Source of the DNA: an uncultured Pelagibacteraceae bacterium
GTDB lineage: Bacteria > Pseudomonadota > Alphaproteobacteria > Pelagibacterales > Pelagibacteraceae
Direction: 5' to 3'
Assembly (NCBI GenBank): GCA_902524955.1
Contig: CABZEY010000001.1
Span: forward strand, 1 to 64,000
DNA: 64,000 nt
Shown here in pieces: positions 19,473-28,386 of this stretch (position 1 is the first letter of the stretch; each line of letters begins with the position of its first letter). Below the pieces are notes generated by a model. It had not been told where the DNA came from, searched no databases, and saw nothing but the letters and a program-made list of their open reading frames with translations. The position numbers were made by a program, and so were the translations under genes.

Positions 19473-20372
19473 TTATTTATTAACAGATTCTTGCTTTAAA
19501 ATTAATATTAAACCTAAAAGCGCAATTGGTAGTCCTGATAAAAAATAAATATCTGGTTTTACATCTTCAAATATCATCGAAATAATTAACGCTAATATTG
19601 GCATAGCAACTCCTATATATCCTCCGGTGGTTGCAGAAGTATTTTCAATAAAACGGATATAGCATAAAAACGAAATAATTGAGCCAAAAATAATTAAATA
19701 CGTAAGACCAAACATATAACTTAAGTTGGTCACTGGAATATAAAATTCTGATCCTTTTATTATGGCTACAAACAAAGCAACTATGGCTCCATAAATCATA
19801 GCAAATGCAACATTCTGTAATAAAGGAATATTAAAATTTCTTTTATTATATATCGCTATTAGATTTCCAATCGACGCAGACAAAGTTGCAAGTAAAGCAA
19901 ACATTAGACCTAGTGTCGTTCCAGAATTTAAATTGAAGATTAATAAATCATTGTAAAATATAATTGCTATACCTATTATTCCAAATATCGTACCTAAATA
20001 TGTTAAAAACGTAATTTTTTTTTTAAATATAAACTTTTCACCTAAAATATTAAATATAGTTAATAAACAAAATACTGTTGCAGGAATATTTGATGGTAAG
20101 TAAACATTTGAATTATAAAAAAAAATATAATTACCGCTGTACAAAAAAACACCCAAAACAAAAAAGTATACATGATCTTTAAGAGAAAAAATTAATTTTC
20201 TTTTTGTCGATGCTACAAAAATTAAAATAATTAAACCTGCTATAATAAAACGAATAAATACTGATATTGTTGGATCAAGATCAATGTTTACTTGCGTTAA
20301 ACCAATAATACTCCAAGTAGCAGACCAAAAAATTAAAGCGCTAAGGAATAGCAGTAAATTTGATTTTATCAT
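19473..20372 (-). CDS. EamA/DMT-superfamily transporter
   Basis: About 10 TM helices in a duplicated DMT pattern. Confidence 0.85.
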   Translation of the reverse strand: MIKSNLLLFLSALIFWSATWSIIGLTQVNIDLDPTISVFIRFIIAGLIILIFVASTKRKLIFSLKDHVYFFVLGVFLYSGNYIFFYNSNVYLPSNIPATVFCLLTIFNILGEKFIFKKKITFLTYLGTIFGIIGIAIIFYNDLLIFNLNSGTTLGLMFALLATLSASIGNLIAIYNKRNFNIPLLQNVAFAMIYGAIVALFVAIIKGSEFYIPVTNLSYMFGLTYLIIFGSIISFLCYIRFIENTSATTGGYIGVAMPILALIISMIFEDVKPDIYFLSGLPIALLGLILILKQESVNK

Positions 20373-20381
20373 TTTAAGATT

Positions 20382-21113
20382 TTAGATTAGAGGTGTTAAA
20401 CCTTTTTTCTTAATAATACTAGAAACTTTTTTTGTTTTCAAAAAATTTAAAAATTTATCTATTTTTTCGATTTTTTCATTTTGCTTTTGATAAGCTAGAG
20501 AAAACACAAATCTTTTTTTCATTTGAGTTGGTAATGTGCCAACAAGATTTACTTTATCCTCATAAGGTAATAATTCACTGTATTGCTGAAAACCTAAATC
20601 AAAAGTTTTATCTTCTGCAATAATTGAACCAATTCTTTTTCCTTTCACTACATGATAATTTTTTACCTTTAGTTTAGGAAAAATTTTTTGTTTTAAATAA
20701 ATTCCACTCGCACTCGCTGCGATAGCAATTTTTTTACTTTGTTTTACCAGTTGTACAAATAGAAATGGATTATAATTATATTCAACTTTATTATTTTTTT
20801 TCACTGCAAAAGCAATTTCAGAATCAACAATATCAACCTTGGTATAATTTTTAATTAATCTTTTTTTATTAAATTCATTGTAAGCATCAGAAGATAAGCA
20901 AATAATATCAAAAACTTGTTTTTGCTTTAAACGCGTAGGTACAGAATTTTTTGCATCCCCAAATGAAGAGCCAAAATAAAGTTTGATACTTTTGTTATTC
21001 TTATAACTTTTTAAAATTTCAAATAATGGAGATGCAAATGCTCCAGAAGTAAGAATATTTAAATCATTATTTTTTTTTGGTTTTATATTTGATGTAATAT
21101 CAATTTTTTTCAT
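20382..21113 (-). CDS. Molybdate-binding (ModA)-like periplasmic-binding-fold protein without obvious signal peptide
   Basis: NDLNILTSGAFASPLFEILKSY...YFGSSFGDAKN...KIAIAASASGIYLKQ...DLGFQQYSELLP. Confidence 0.65.
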   Translation of the reverse strand: MKKIDITSNIKPKKNNDLNILTSGAFASPLFEILKSYKNNKSIKLYFGSSFGDAKNSVPTRLKQKQVFDIICLSSDAYNEFNKKRLIKNYTKVDIVDSEIAFAVKKNNKVEYNYNPFLFVQLVKQSKKIAIAASASGIYLKQKIFPKLKVKNYHVVKGKRIGSIIAEDKTFDLGFQQYSELLPYEDKVNLVGTLPTQMKKRFVFSLAYQKQNEKIEKIDKFLNFLKTKKVSSIIKKKGLTPLI

Positions 21114-21204
21114 AAGCTATTTATAGCCTAATTGAAAATGTTAAAAAAGAGTTTGATCTTTTTGAAAGAGATCTTGTATTAAATTAAAAAAATTAATTAA
21201 GTGA

Positions 21205-21567
21205 TTATTTTTTTTCTAACCACTTTTTGTATCCACCGGACATATTTTTTACGTTTTTTACACCCATTTCTTTCATCGTTTTTGTTGAAAGAGTACTTTG
21301 TCCACCAGCACCGCAAAATAAAACATATTCTTTATCAGGGTTTTTTTTGAAAAAATCATTCTCCAAAGGACTGCCTTCGGCTAAGTAAAACTCCAATAAA
21401 CCACGATCAAGGTGTATGGCATTTCCAATAGTTCCTTTTTCAAAAGACTCCTTATCTCTTACATCAATAAATTGAACATTTGGGTCGTTTAATTTCTTTT
21501 TCGCAACATCAACGCTAATATTTTCTATTTCGCTTGATACCTTCATTACATCTTCAAATTTTTTCAT
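21205..21567 (-). CDS. Rhodanese-domain protein
   Basis: VQFIDVRDKESFEKGTIGNAIHLDRG, active-site loop LFCGAGGQST, NMSGGYKKW. Confidence 0.88.
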   Translation of the reverse strand: MKKFEDVMKVSSEIENISVDVAKKKLNDPNVQFIDVRDKESFEKGTIGNAIHLDRGLLEFYLAEGSPLENDFFKKNPDKEYVLFCGAGGQSTLSTKTMKEMGVKNVKNMSGGYKKWLEKK

Positions 21568-21577
21568 AGTTTCTCCG

Positions 21578-22243
21578 TTAGTTTACTTTTGATTGTTTGA
21601 CAAATCTTATATAAGGTTTTGGAGATTTCCAACCATCTGGAAATAAATTTTTCGCCTCTTCATCTTTAACTGCTGGAACAATAATCACATCATCTCCCTG
21701 CTTCCAGTTCGCTGGTGTTGCAACTTTATGCTCTACAGTTAGTTTTAGTGAGTCTATTACTCTTAGTATTTCATCAAAATTTCTTCCTGTAGCCATTGGA
21801 TAAGTCAATATAAGTTTTATTTTTCTATCCGGTCCAACAATATATACATTTCTTACAGTTTGATTATCAACTGCTGTTCGTCCAGTAGAATCACTTCCAC
21901 TTTCTGTTGGTAACATCCCATATAGTTTTGATACTCCTAGATCCTTATCACCAATTAAAGGGTAGCTTGGCTTATGACCAGTGACTTCTTGAATATCATT
22001 TGACCAGCTTTCGTGATCTTCAACTGGATCAACGCTTAAACCTAAAATCTTTACACCTCTTTTATCAAATTCACTTTTAATACTCTCAAGTGCGCCTAAT
22101 TCAGTTGTGCAAACTGGAGTAAAGTTTTTAGGATGAGAGAATAGAACTACCCAACTTTTACCTGCCCAGTCATGAAAATCTATTTTTCCCTGTGTTGTTT
22201 CTGCACTAAAATTTGGCGCTTCATCATTAATTTTTAAAGTCAT
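21578..22243 (-). CDS. Peroxiredoxin (1-Cys Prx6-like)
   Basis: LFSHPKNFTPVCTTELGAL active-site motif; Prx6-type C-terminal domain. Confidence 0.9.
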   Translation of the reverse strand: MTLKINDEAPNFSAETTQGKIDFHDWAGKSWVVLFSHPKNFTPVCTTELGALESIKSEFDKRGVKILGLSVDPVEDHESWSNDIQEVTGHKPSYPLIGDKDLGVSKLYGMLPTESGSDSTGRTAVDNQTVRNVYIVGPDRKIKLILTYPMATGRNFDEILRVIDSLKLTVEHKVATPANWKQGDDVIIVPAVKDEEAKNLFPDGWKSPKPYIRFVKQSKVN

Positions 22244-22338
22244 ATTTTTTTTCCACCTATAAATATTTGAGTTTTTTTTTCAACTACCTGACAACGAAAA
22301 AGGAGACCTTATAAGCACTGCCAGGTAGCTTACCGAAT
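22244..22338 (-). promoter_or_regulatory. Candidate structured 5' leader of the peroxiredoxin gene
   Basis: Minus-strand TATAAT-like -10 (plus 22337-22342 ATTATA); stem 22284-22293 with 22319-22328 (10 bp, one G-U) and inner AAGG/CCTT hairpin. Confidence 0.45.
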
Positions 22339-22471
22339 TATAATTAATTTAGAATAAAGTCCTAATAATTCAATAGATAGTAATAAAATAAGTCAATTAC
22401 ATCAAAAAATATCAAAATTTTAATAGTAAAATTCTAATTTAATAGTATAAATTAGTAACTTTTTCTATTTT

Positions 22472-22930
22472 ATGAAAGATATAGACAAAAAAATTCTACA
22501 AATTCTCCAAGAGAATGGAGAAATATCTATGGAAGATTTAGGATCAAAAGTTAACCTTTCTCCATCGCCTTGCTACAGAAGAGTGAAAAATCTTAAAGAT
22601 GCAGGATTTATTGAAAGAAATGTTGCAGTTCTGAATAAGCACAAACTTAACCTTGAACGCCCTTATTTTGTTCATGTAAAAACGACCAGTCATAACAAAG
22701 AGTGGACAGATCAATTTAAAAAAATTGTCCGGGATACACCTCAAATAGTGGAATGCCACCGTCTTATGGGCGAAGTTGATTATCTTTTAAAAGTAAGATT
22801 AAAAAATTCTGAGAATTATAACGAATTTTATTTTGACCTTATTAATAAAATAGATTTTGCTAGTATCAGTGGTTTCCCATCACTAGAAGAATTGAAGGAA
22901 ACGACAATGCTTCCTCTGGATTACGTATAA
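22472..22930 (+). CDS. Lrp/AsnC-family transcriptional regulator
   Basis: LDKKIL-like N-terminal HTH (MKDIDKKILQILQENGEISMEDLGSKVNLSPSPCYRRVKNL), RAM-like C-terminus. Confidence 0.92.
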   Translation: MKDIDKKILQILQENGEISMEDLGSKVNLSPSPCYRRVKNLKDAGFIERNVAVLNKHKLNLERPYFVHVKTTSHNKEWTDQFKKIVRDTPQIVECHRLMGEVDYLLKVRLKNSENYNEFYFDLINKIDFASISGFPSLEELKETTMLPLDYV

Positions 22931-22937
22931 TTTAGAA

Positions 22938-23381
22938 TTAATGACAAGCAATACCAAATTTTTTTAACCTCCAGTAATTATAAGGCCAAGGTGTCAAAAA
23001 GCCTGCTGTAAGCATAAAAGGAATTACCCACCATGTTAATATAGCTCCACCGGTTAAATAATAGTCAGTTAAATTCATAGCAACCTCCATAGAAATCATT
23101 GATATAAAACTCATACCAATAGCAACTTTAAACGCTTCTTTAAAATTAAAATTTTGCCTCATAAGAATAATTGTTTCAAGTATGATGCTTGTAATTAGTC
23201 CATTGATAATTGCCAATGTCATAATAGCTAAAACTGGCCATGGAATTTGAGTAATTTGAAAAAATAATATTGTTCCAAAATCACCAATTGAACACCCCAG
23301 AAGACACCATAAAGTATTTTTTGCGCTTCTTTGCCATGTGTGTTTGCATGTCCAATTAAATTTATTTTGAGTAGCTTCCAT
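22938..23381 (-). CDS. DUF4396-like membrane protein
   Basis: About 4 TM helices; family from recall only. Confidence 0.55.
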   Translation of the reverse strand: MEATQNKFNWTCKHTWQRSAKNTLWCLLGCSIGDFGTILFFQITQIPWPVLAIMTLAIINGLITSIILETIILMRQNFNFKEAFKVAIGMSFISMISMEVAMNLTDYYLTGGAILTWWVIPFMLTAGFLTPWPYNYWRLKKFGIACH

Positions 23382-24136
23382 TATTTTAAAGGTCTTGAAA
23401 TCAATTTTATCAAAGATTGCTCGCTATCACCTTCTACACCTATCGGCATTCCTTTGTATCTTTTAAAATTAGACTTGGTTCGAAATATTAAATCCCAAAA
23501 ACTAAAGATTACACAGTAGTTTGCATCAGTTTCCTTTTGTCTTTTGTGATGATGGACCCAGTGAATTGAAGGTGTAACTATAATAAATGATAATATTTTT
23601 TCAAACTTAGATGGTAGTTTTATATTTGAATGGTGAAAAGCAGATGAAGTTAATACGATGGTCTCGATTAAAATTAAATTTAATAAAGAAATGTTGAACA
23701 TAATTATAACTATACATCTCACAATTGTACTTAGTATTACTTCTCCAAAATGAAATCTTATTCCAGAAGATACATCTAATGTTTCATCAAGGTGATGGAC
23801 ATGATGAAATCTCCATAAAAAAGGTATCTCATGGTTTGCGCGATGCCAAAAATATAAAAAAACGTCATAGATAATTAAATGAAATAAAAATTGAGTAATT
23901 ATATTTTCGATAATAAAAAAATTATGAAGATTTAAAGACGTAGCCGTAATGGTTATTGGCAATATCAGTATTGGTGTAAGCCCAATATTAAGTAACCAAA
24001 AAAATATATTTTTAATTGTTCTTTTTATTTTTATTTTAAATTTTATAATCTCTTTAGGAAAAATGTTTTCAAATAAAACAAAAATTAAAAGCGCTGTACC
24101 AACTAAAATTATTTTAAAATTTAAAAATTCTGTCAT
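23381..24136 (-). CDS. Sterol desaturase / fatty acid hydroxylase superfamily protein
   Basis: Histidine boxes HRANH, HHVHH, HWVHHHK. Confidence 0.88.
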   Translation of the reverse strand: MTEFLNFKIILVGTALLIFVLFENIFPKEIIKFKIKIKRTIKNIFFWLLNIGLTPILILPITITATSLNLHNFFIIENIITQFLFHLIIYDVFLYFWHRANHEIPFLWRFHHVHHLDETLDVSSGIRFHFGEVILSTIVRCIVIIMFNISLLNLILIETIVLTSSAFHHSNIKLPSKFEKILSFIIVTPSIHWVHHHKRQKETDANYCVIFSFWDLIFRTKSNFKRYKGMPIGVEGDSEQSLIKLISRPLK

Positions 24137-25209
24137 TTTTTACTCATTTCCCACAAAGCTGAGTTACCGTTGGATAATAAATAAATCTTACCTTTTGGAC
24201 CAATTTTAATATCTCGTATCCTACCAATTTTACTTTTAAATAATATTTTTTCATCTCCAATACTATCAGCATTTAAAAATTTAAGTTTTCTTAACGTTTG
24301 ATCTTTTAAAGACGTAACTAAGATGTGGTTATTCCATTCAGGAAATTCAAGACCTTTATAAATTTGAACAGCACTTACAGCAATTGAAGGTGTCCACGTA
24401 TAAAGAGTTTTTGTAAATCGTTTATCCCATTTCTGAGTCTCCCCACACTTTGTAAGATTGTAATTTTGTCCTCCCCAACACCAAATCTCCCAACCATAAT
24501 TCTCACCAAATTTTACCTCTCCAAAAAAATCACCTCCTCTTGCACCATGATTTGAAATGTAAACCTTGTTATTTGATGGTGACAATGTCATGCCTTGCGG
24601 GTTTCTAACACCAATTTGATAAATCTCTGATAACCACTCATCTTCCCCTTTATATTTTGGGTTATCTTTAGGACTTGATCCATCTAAATTAATTCTAATA
24701 ATACTACCTGGATGTTTCGTAACATCTTGAGCAATGTTTCCTCCTCCTCTCTCGCCAGCACTTGCAAATAAATATTTATTATCTTGAATTACCATTCTAC
24801 AACCAAAATGATATCCTGAATTAATTGGGGGATTTGCTTGAAAAATATTTTTAAAATTTAAATTCTTTCTTGAATACTTTGCTTTAGCAATCGATGTGCT
24901 AGTTTTTCCTGAATTCCTATCCTCTGTGTAACAAATATAAATATCTTCTTTATTTTTTAAAATTTCTAGCAATCCTCCTTGTCCATCAACCTTATAATTT
25001 AAATTATGTTGAACTATTTGTTTTAACCCGCTTTGAATATTAATAAGCTGAATTTGTCCCTCTTTGTCACTTACTAAAACTTCTTTTTCACTAATAAATG
25101 TTAAACTCCATGGATTATTTAAATCTGTAATTTTTTTTAACTTGAATACTTCATTTGATGATACAGGTGATATGAAGAATAAAAATATTATTATTTTAAA
25201 AAATTTCAT
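24133..25209 (-). CDS. PQQ-dependent sugar dehydrogenase-like (glucose/sorbosone dehydrogenase fold) protein
   Basis: Signal peptide; FASAGERGGG, GVRNPQGM, ISNHGARGGDFFGEVKFGENYGW. Confidence 0.87.
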   Translation of the reverse strand: MKFFKIIIFLFFISPVSSNEVFKLKKITDLNNPWSLTFISEKEVLVSDKEGQIQLINIQSGLKQIVQHNLNYKVDGQGGLLEILKNKEDIYICYTEDRNSGKTSTSIAKAKYSRKNLNFKNIFQANPPINSGYHFGCRMVIQDNKYLFASAGERGGGNIAQDVTKHPGSIIRINLDGSSPKDNPKYKGEDEWLSEIYQIGVRNPQGMTLSPSNNKVYISNHGARGGDFFGEVKFGENYGWEIWCWGGQNYNLTKCGETQKWDKRFTKTLYTWTPSIAVSAVQIYKGLEFPEWNNHILVTSLKDQTLRKLKFLNADSIGDEKILFKSKIGRIRDIKIGPKGKIYLLSNGNSALWEMSKK

Positions 25210-25308
25210 GAATTACTATTACCAAAGAATACATTTTTTTGGAATTCAACTAATTCTTTTTATGATATGTGACTTTTAATTTAATATAAACACATTTATA
25301 AAGCTTTT

Positions 25309-25995
25309 ATGACACCATATTTCTCAAAAATAAAAGATAATAGAATTTTTCAATTTTGTGTTGTCAACATTATAATATTAAATGCGGTTCTGATTGGTGC
25401 CACAACTTATAACTTAGACCCACTATTTTTAGAAATAATTAATTATTTAGACTATGGGATAACTGTATTTTTTGTTGTTGAGATTTTGATTAGATTTATT
25501 GGTGAGCAAAAAAAGTCCGATTTTTTTAAAAGTGGTTGGAATATATTTGATACTATAATTGTTGCAATCTCATTAGTACCTATTCCAAATAACTCAAGTT
25601 TCTTAGTTTTGAGATTACTTAGAGTATTTAGAGTATTAAGACTAATATCGGTAATACCAGAATTAAAGCAAATTATTGAGGCTATATTGCAATCAATTAG
25701 AAGAGTTTTTTTTGTAAGTCTGCTTTTATTTATTATCTTATATATTTATGCAACAATGGGAGCGATTTTATTTTCCGAAGATGATTCATCTCGATGGGGT
25801 GACCTAGGAATTTCTTTAATTACACTTTTCCAAGTTTTAACTTTATCATCTTGGGAAACCGTAATGCTTCCATTGCAAGAAATTTACTGGTGGTCGTGGA
25901 TATATTTTTTTAGTTTTATTATTATTTGTGCAATCACTATTCTAAATTTGGTAATTGCAATTTTGGTAGATGTTGTAATTCAAAAGAAATTGTAG
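25309..25995 (+). CDS. Voltage-gated ion channel, single 6-TM domain
   Basis: S4 LRLLRVFRVLRLISVIPEL, pore TLFQVLTLSSWETVMLP. Confidence 0.85.
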   Translation: MTPYFSKIKDNRIFQFCVVNIIILNAVLIGATTYNLDPLFLEIINYLDYGITVFFVVEILIRFIGEQKKSDFFKSGWNIFDTIIVAISLVPIPNNSSFLVLRLLRVFRVLRLISVIPELKQIIEAILQSIRRVFFVSLLLFIILYIYATMGAILFSEDDSSRWGDLGISLITLFQVLTLSSWETVMLPLQEIYWWSWIYFFSFIIICAITILNLVIAILVDVVIQKKL

Positions 25996-25999
25996 TTTT

Positions 26000-26305
26000 T
26001 TAAATAAATATTATTAATAAATAAATTGAAATACCCGTAATAACCGTAAAAAAAATGTTTTTAAAGATTATACTTACAATTACAGCAGCCACAAAAGCAA
26101 GAACTTCATTCGAGTAAAATATTAACGAATTATCCTCATAAAAAACAGCAGGAAAAATTAAAGATGGAAATACTGCTGATGGAACATATGATAAAACTTT
26201 TTTTGTTGTTTCGCTGTATGTTTTTGTATTAGCATATGCAGTCACCAAATATCTTGATAGGAAAGTTAAAACCCCAATTATAATTGTGTAAGTCCAAATG
26301 TTCAT
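26000..26305 (-). CDS. AzlD-family branched-chain amino acid transport protein
   Basis: LTFLSRYLV...VLSYVPSAVFPSLIFPAVF; paired with AzlC-like gene. Confidence 0.85.
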   Translation of the reverse strand: MNIWTYTIIIGVLTFLSRYLVTAYANTKTYSETTKKVLSYVPSAVFPSLIFPAVFYEDNSLIFYSNEVLAFVAAVIVSIIFKNIFFTVITGISIYLLIIFI

Positions 26306-27021
26306 TTTAAAATTTTCTTAAATTTTTTATTTATAACATAAGCTAATATTATACCTGCAATAGCCGAAACAATTACATATGCCTTGAGCGGTAGGTTATA
26401 AAAAATCAATGAACATATCGCTGACATTAAAATAACTAAAAAGTGATCAAGTTTTCCAAGATCTTTTGCAATTAATGCCAAAAAAGTAATTGCTACAAAA
26501 AAATTAAGACTTAATTGATCGCTTACAATACCGCCAAGCCATATTCCAATTAGGTTTGATAACTGCCATATTGTCCATACAGTGAGCCCAGATCCTAACA
26601 TATGATAATGAGAAAATTTATTTTTGTAATTTTTTTTTAAATATTCATTTGAGACAGCAAAACATTGGTCAGTCAAAAAAAAACTTAAGATAAGTTTCCA
26701 TGGGCTATTTTTTTTTTCAATATATCTTGAAAAGACTGCACCATACAAAATATTTCTTGAATTATTCATTATTACAGAACCAAAGATAACCCAAGGAACT
26801 GCTCCTGCAGTCAATAAAGTAATGAAGATTAGTTGTGATCCACCAGCAAAAATTATAAGTGATGTTCCTATTGCAAAGGATGATGAAAACCCTAACTCTA
26901 TACATAAAACAGCATAAAAAATTCCAAATAATACAACTGGAATATTAAGAGGTAATACGTCTTTAATCCCTTGAAAAAAAATTTTTTTTCTATTCATACT
27001 CGTAGAAATAGATTGATACAT
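26302..27021 (-). CDS. AzlC-family branched-chain amino acid permease
   Basis: IKDVLPLNIPVVLFGIFYAVL...IFAGGSQLIFITLL...NNSRNILYGA. Confidence 0.88.
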   Translation of the reverse strand: MYQSISTSMNRKKIFFQGIKDVLPLNIPVVLFGIFYAVLCIELGFSSSFAIGTSLIIFAGGSQLIFITLLTAGAVPWVIFGSVIMNNSRNILYGAVFSRYIEKKNSPWKLILSFFLTDQCFAVSNEYLKKNYKNKFSHYHMLGSGLTVWTIWQLSNLIGIWLGGIVSDQLSLNFFVAITFLALIAKDLGKLDHFLVILMSAICSLIFYNLPLKAYVIVSAIAGIILAYVINKKFKKILK

Positions 27022-27046
27022 CTAATAGATTAAATATTAAAGAGGG

Positions 27047-27679
27047 ATGTGCGGTCGCTATTCAATTACAAAAGTAGTAAAAAAAACAAAAAATATTGTT
27101 CAAAATAATGAAGGTGTCGAGAACTCAGATAATTATAATGCATATCCAACCCAGCAGCTTCCAATAGTAAAAAAAGATGAAGATAGTTTGACTTTGACAA
27201 ATTATCATTGGGGATTGGTTCCAAAATGGTCTGAAAAAATGACAGATTTTAGACCTCTTAATAATGCTAGGTTAGAAACATTAATGGAAAAAAGAACTTT
27301 TAGTGGTTTAATCAAAAGTCAAAGGTGTTTGGTCCCTGCAGATGGATATTACGAGTGGAGAAAAAATGAAGAAGGTAAAAAATTTCCTTACTTTTTTAAG
27401 CGTGAACATAATGAAACACTCTTTCTCGCTGGTCTTTATCAAAAAAATAATAATTTAGAATTTTCTATTATAACGACAACAGCTAAAGGCGAAATTTCAG
27501 ATATTCATCATCGTATGCCAGTCATTTTAAAAGAAGAAGAAATAAAAAATTATTTGGACTCAAAAGACCCAATGACATTTTTAAAAAGTCATCAAAACCC
27601 AGAAATAGTGTTTTATGAGGTAGGAAGAGATGTCAATAATCCATCAAACAATCATATTGGACTTTTAGATCCTGCATAA
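27047..27679 (+). CDS. SOS response-associated peptidase (YedK/HMCES, SRAP)
   Basis: MCGRYS N-terminal catalytic Cys, NNARLET, YEWRK, HHRMPVIL. Confidence 0.93.
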   Translation: MCGRYSITKVVKKTKNIVQNNEGVENSDNYNAYPTQQLPIVKKDEDSLTLTNYHWGLVPKWSEKMTDFRPLNNARLETLMEKRTFSGLIKSQRCLVPADGYYEWRKNEEGKKFPYFFKREHNETLFLAGLYQKNNNLEFSIITTTAKGEISDIHHRMPVILKEEEIKNYLDSKDPMTFLKSHQNPEIVFYEVGRDVNNPSNNHIGLLDPA

Positions 27680-27723
27680 AAAAACTCCGCTAATAACCGT
27701 TCTGAAGAACAGCTAATGCGGAG
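27678..27723 (-). terminator. Rho-independent terminator, minus-strand direction
   Basis: 27718-27723 pairs with 27685-27690, then U7 on minus strand (27684-27678). Confidence 0.65.
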
Positions 27724-27935
27724 CTTTAGTTGCCGTGTGATTTAAGCACTACTCCCACAGCGTACTTAGAGGCGTCGAAGTGCTACCTTCCCTCTACTTT
27801 CACCACCAAGCAATTAGCCTAAGCCTCCTTCTTGATGAGTGCTGAGAACTTACGCCCTCAGTTAATTTCAACATATCCTTAACGTAATCAAAAGGGTATC
27901 TCCGTGTGGTTGATTCTGCGCATGGTCTGTGAAAA
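27680..27935 (-). ncRNA. Candidate structured non-coding RNA with terminator
   Basis: Several hairpins, interleaved 6-bp helices (27745-27750/27779-27784 and 27767-27772/27791-27796), terminator CTCCGC...GCGGAG followed by U7 on minus strand; 5' boundary approximate. Confidence 0.55.
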
Positions 27936-27942
27936 GTGTGGA

Positions 27943-28386
27943 TTATTTTTTTCTCCTAAAATCCCAGGGATATTGAAAATCCATTGACCACAAACCTAAC
28001 TTATTTTTTTTTGCAAAATTTTCGTCTTCTACAAATTTCTTAGAATATCTACGGTAAGCAAAAGCATAGCCGTTTTTAACCAGAAACTTTGATAAGCTCT
28101 CATCATTAACGTAACATTCTGCCACTACTCTTTTGTAACGATCAATTGCTACTTTTTTACAATTAACCTTTTTATCTCCAATTTTTTCAATTAACTTTTG
28201 CTTTGATAGCTCTCCACATTTAACGTTTTTATTATTTTCTTTGCAAATTTGTGAAATTTCTGGAGCATCGATGCCATGAAAACGGTATTTTACTTTCGCA
28301 ATGTGAATTGTATCTCCATCTAATATTTTAATATTTTGGGCATGAAGTGTTGAGCATATAAAAAAAAGTAACAAAAAATGCTTCAT
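27943..28386 (-). CDS. Thermonuclease (SNase) family protein
   Basis: ILDGDTIHIAKVKYRFHGIDAPEISQ, RYKRVVAECYV, NGYAFAYRRYSKKF. Confidence 0.88.
   Translation of the reverse strand: MKHFLLLFFICSTLHAQNIKILDGDTIHIAKVKYRFHGIDAPEISQICKENNKNVKCGELSKQKLIEKIGDKKVNCKKVAIDRYKRVVAECYVNDESLSKFLVKNGYAFAYRRYSKKFVEDENFAKKNKLGLWSMDFQYPWDFRRKK

Noticed and set aside
27680-27935. Interpretation as two-piece (permuted) alphaproteobacterial tmRNA because of CTTCGACG on the minus strand
   Set aside because: No convincing T-arm (GTTCRA-type), no complementary acceptor strand with CCA, and no tag ORF ending in ALAA/AVAA could be read. Left as unclassified structured RNA pending a covariance-model search.
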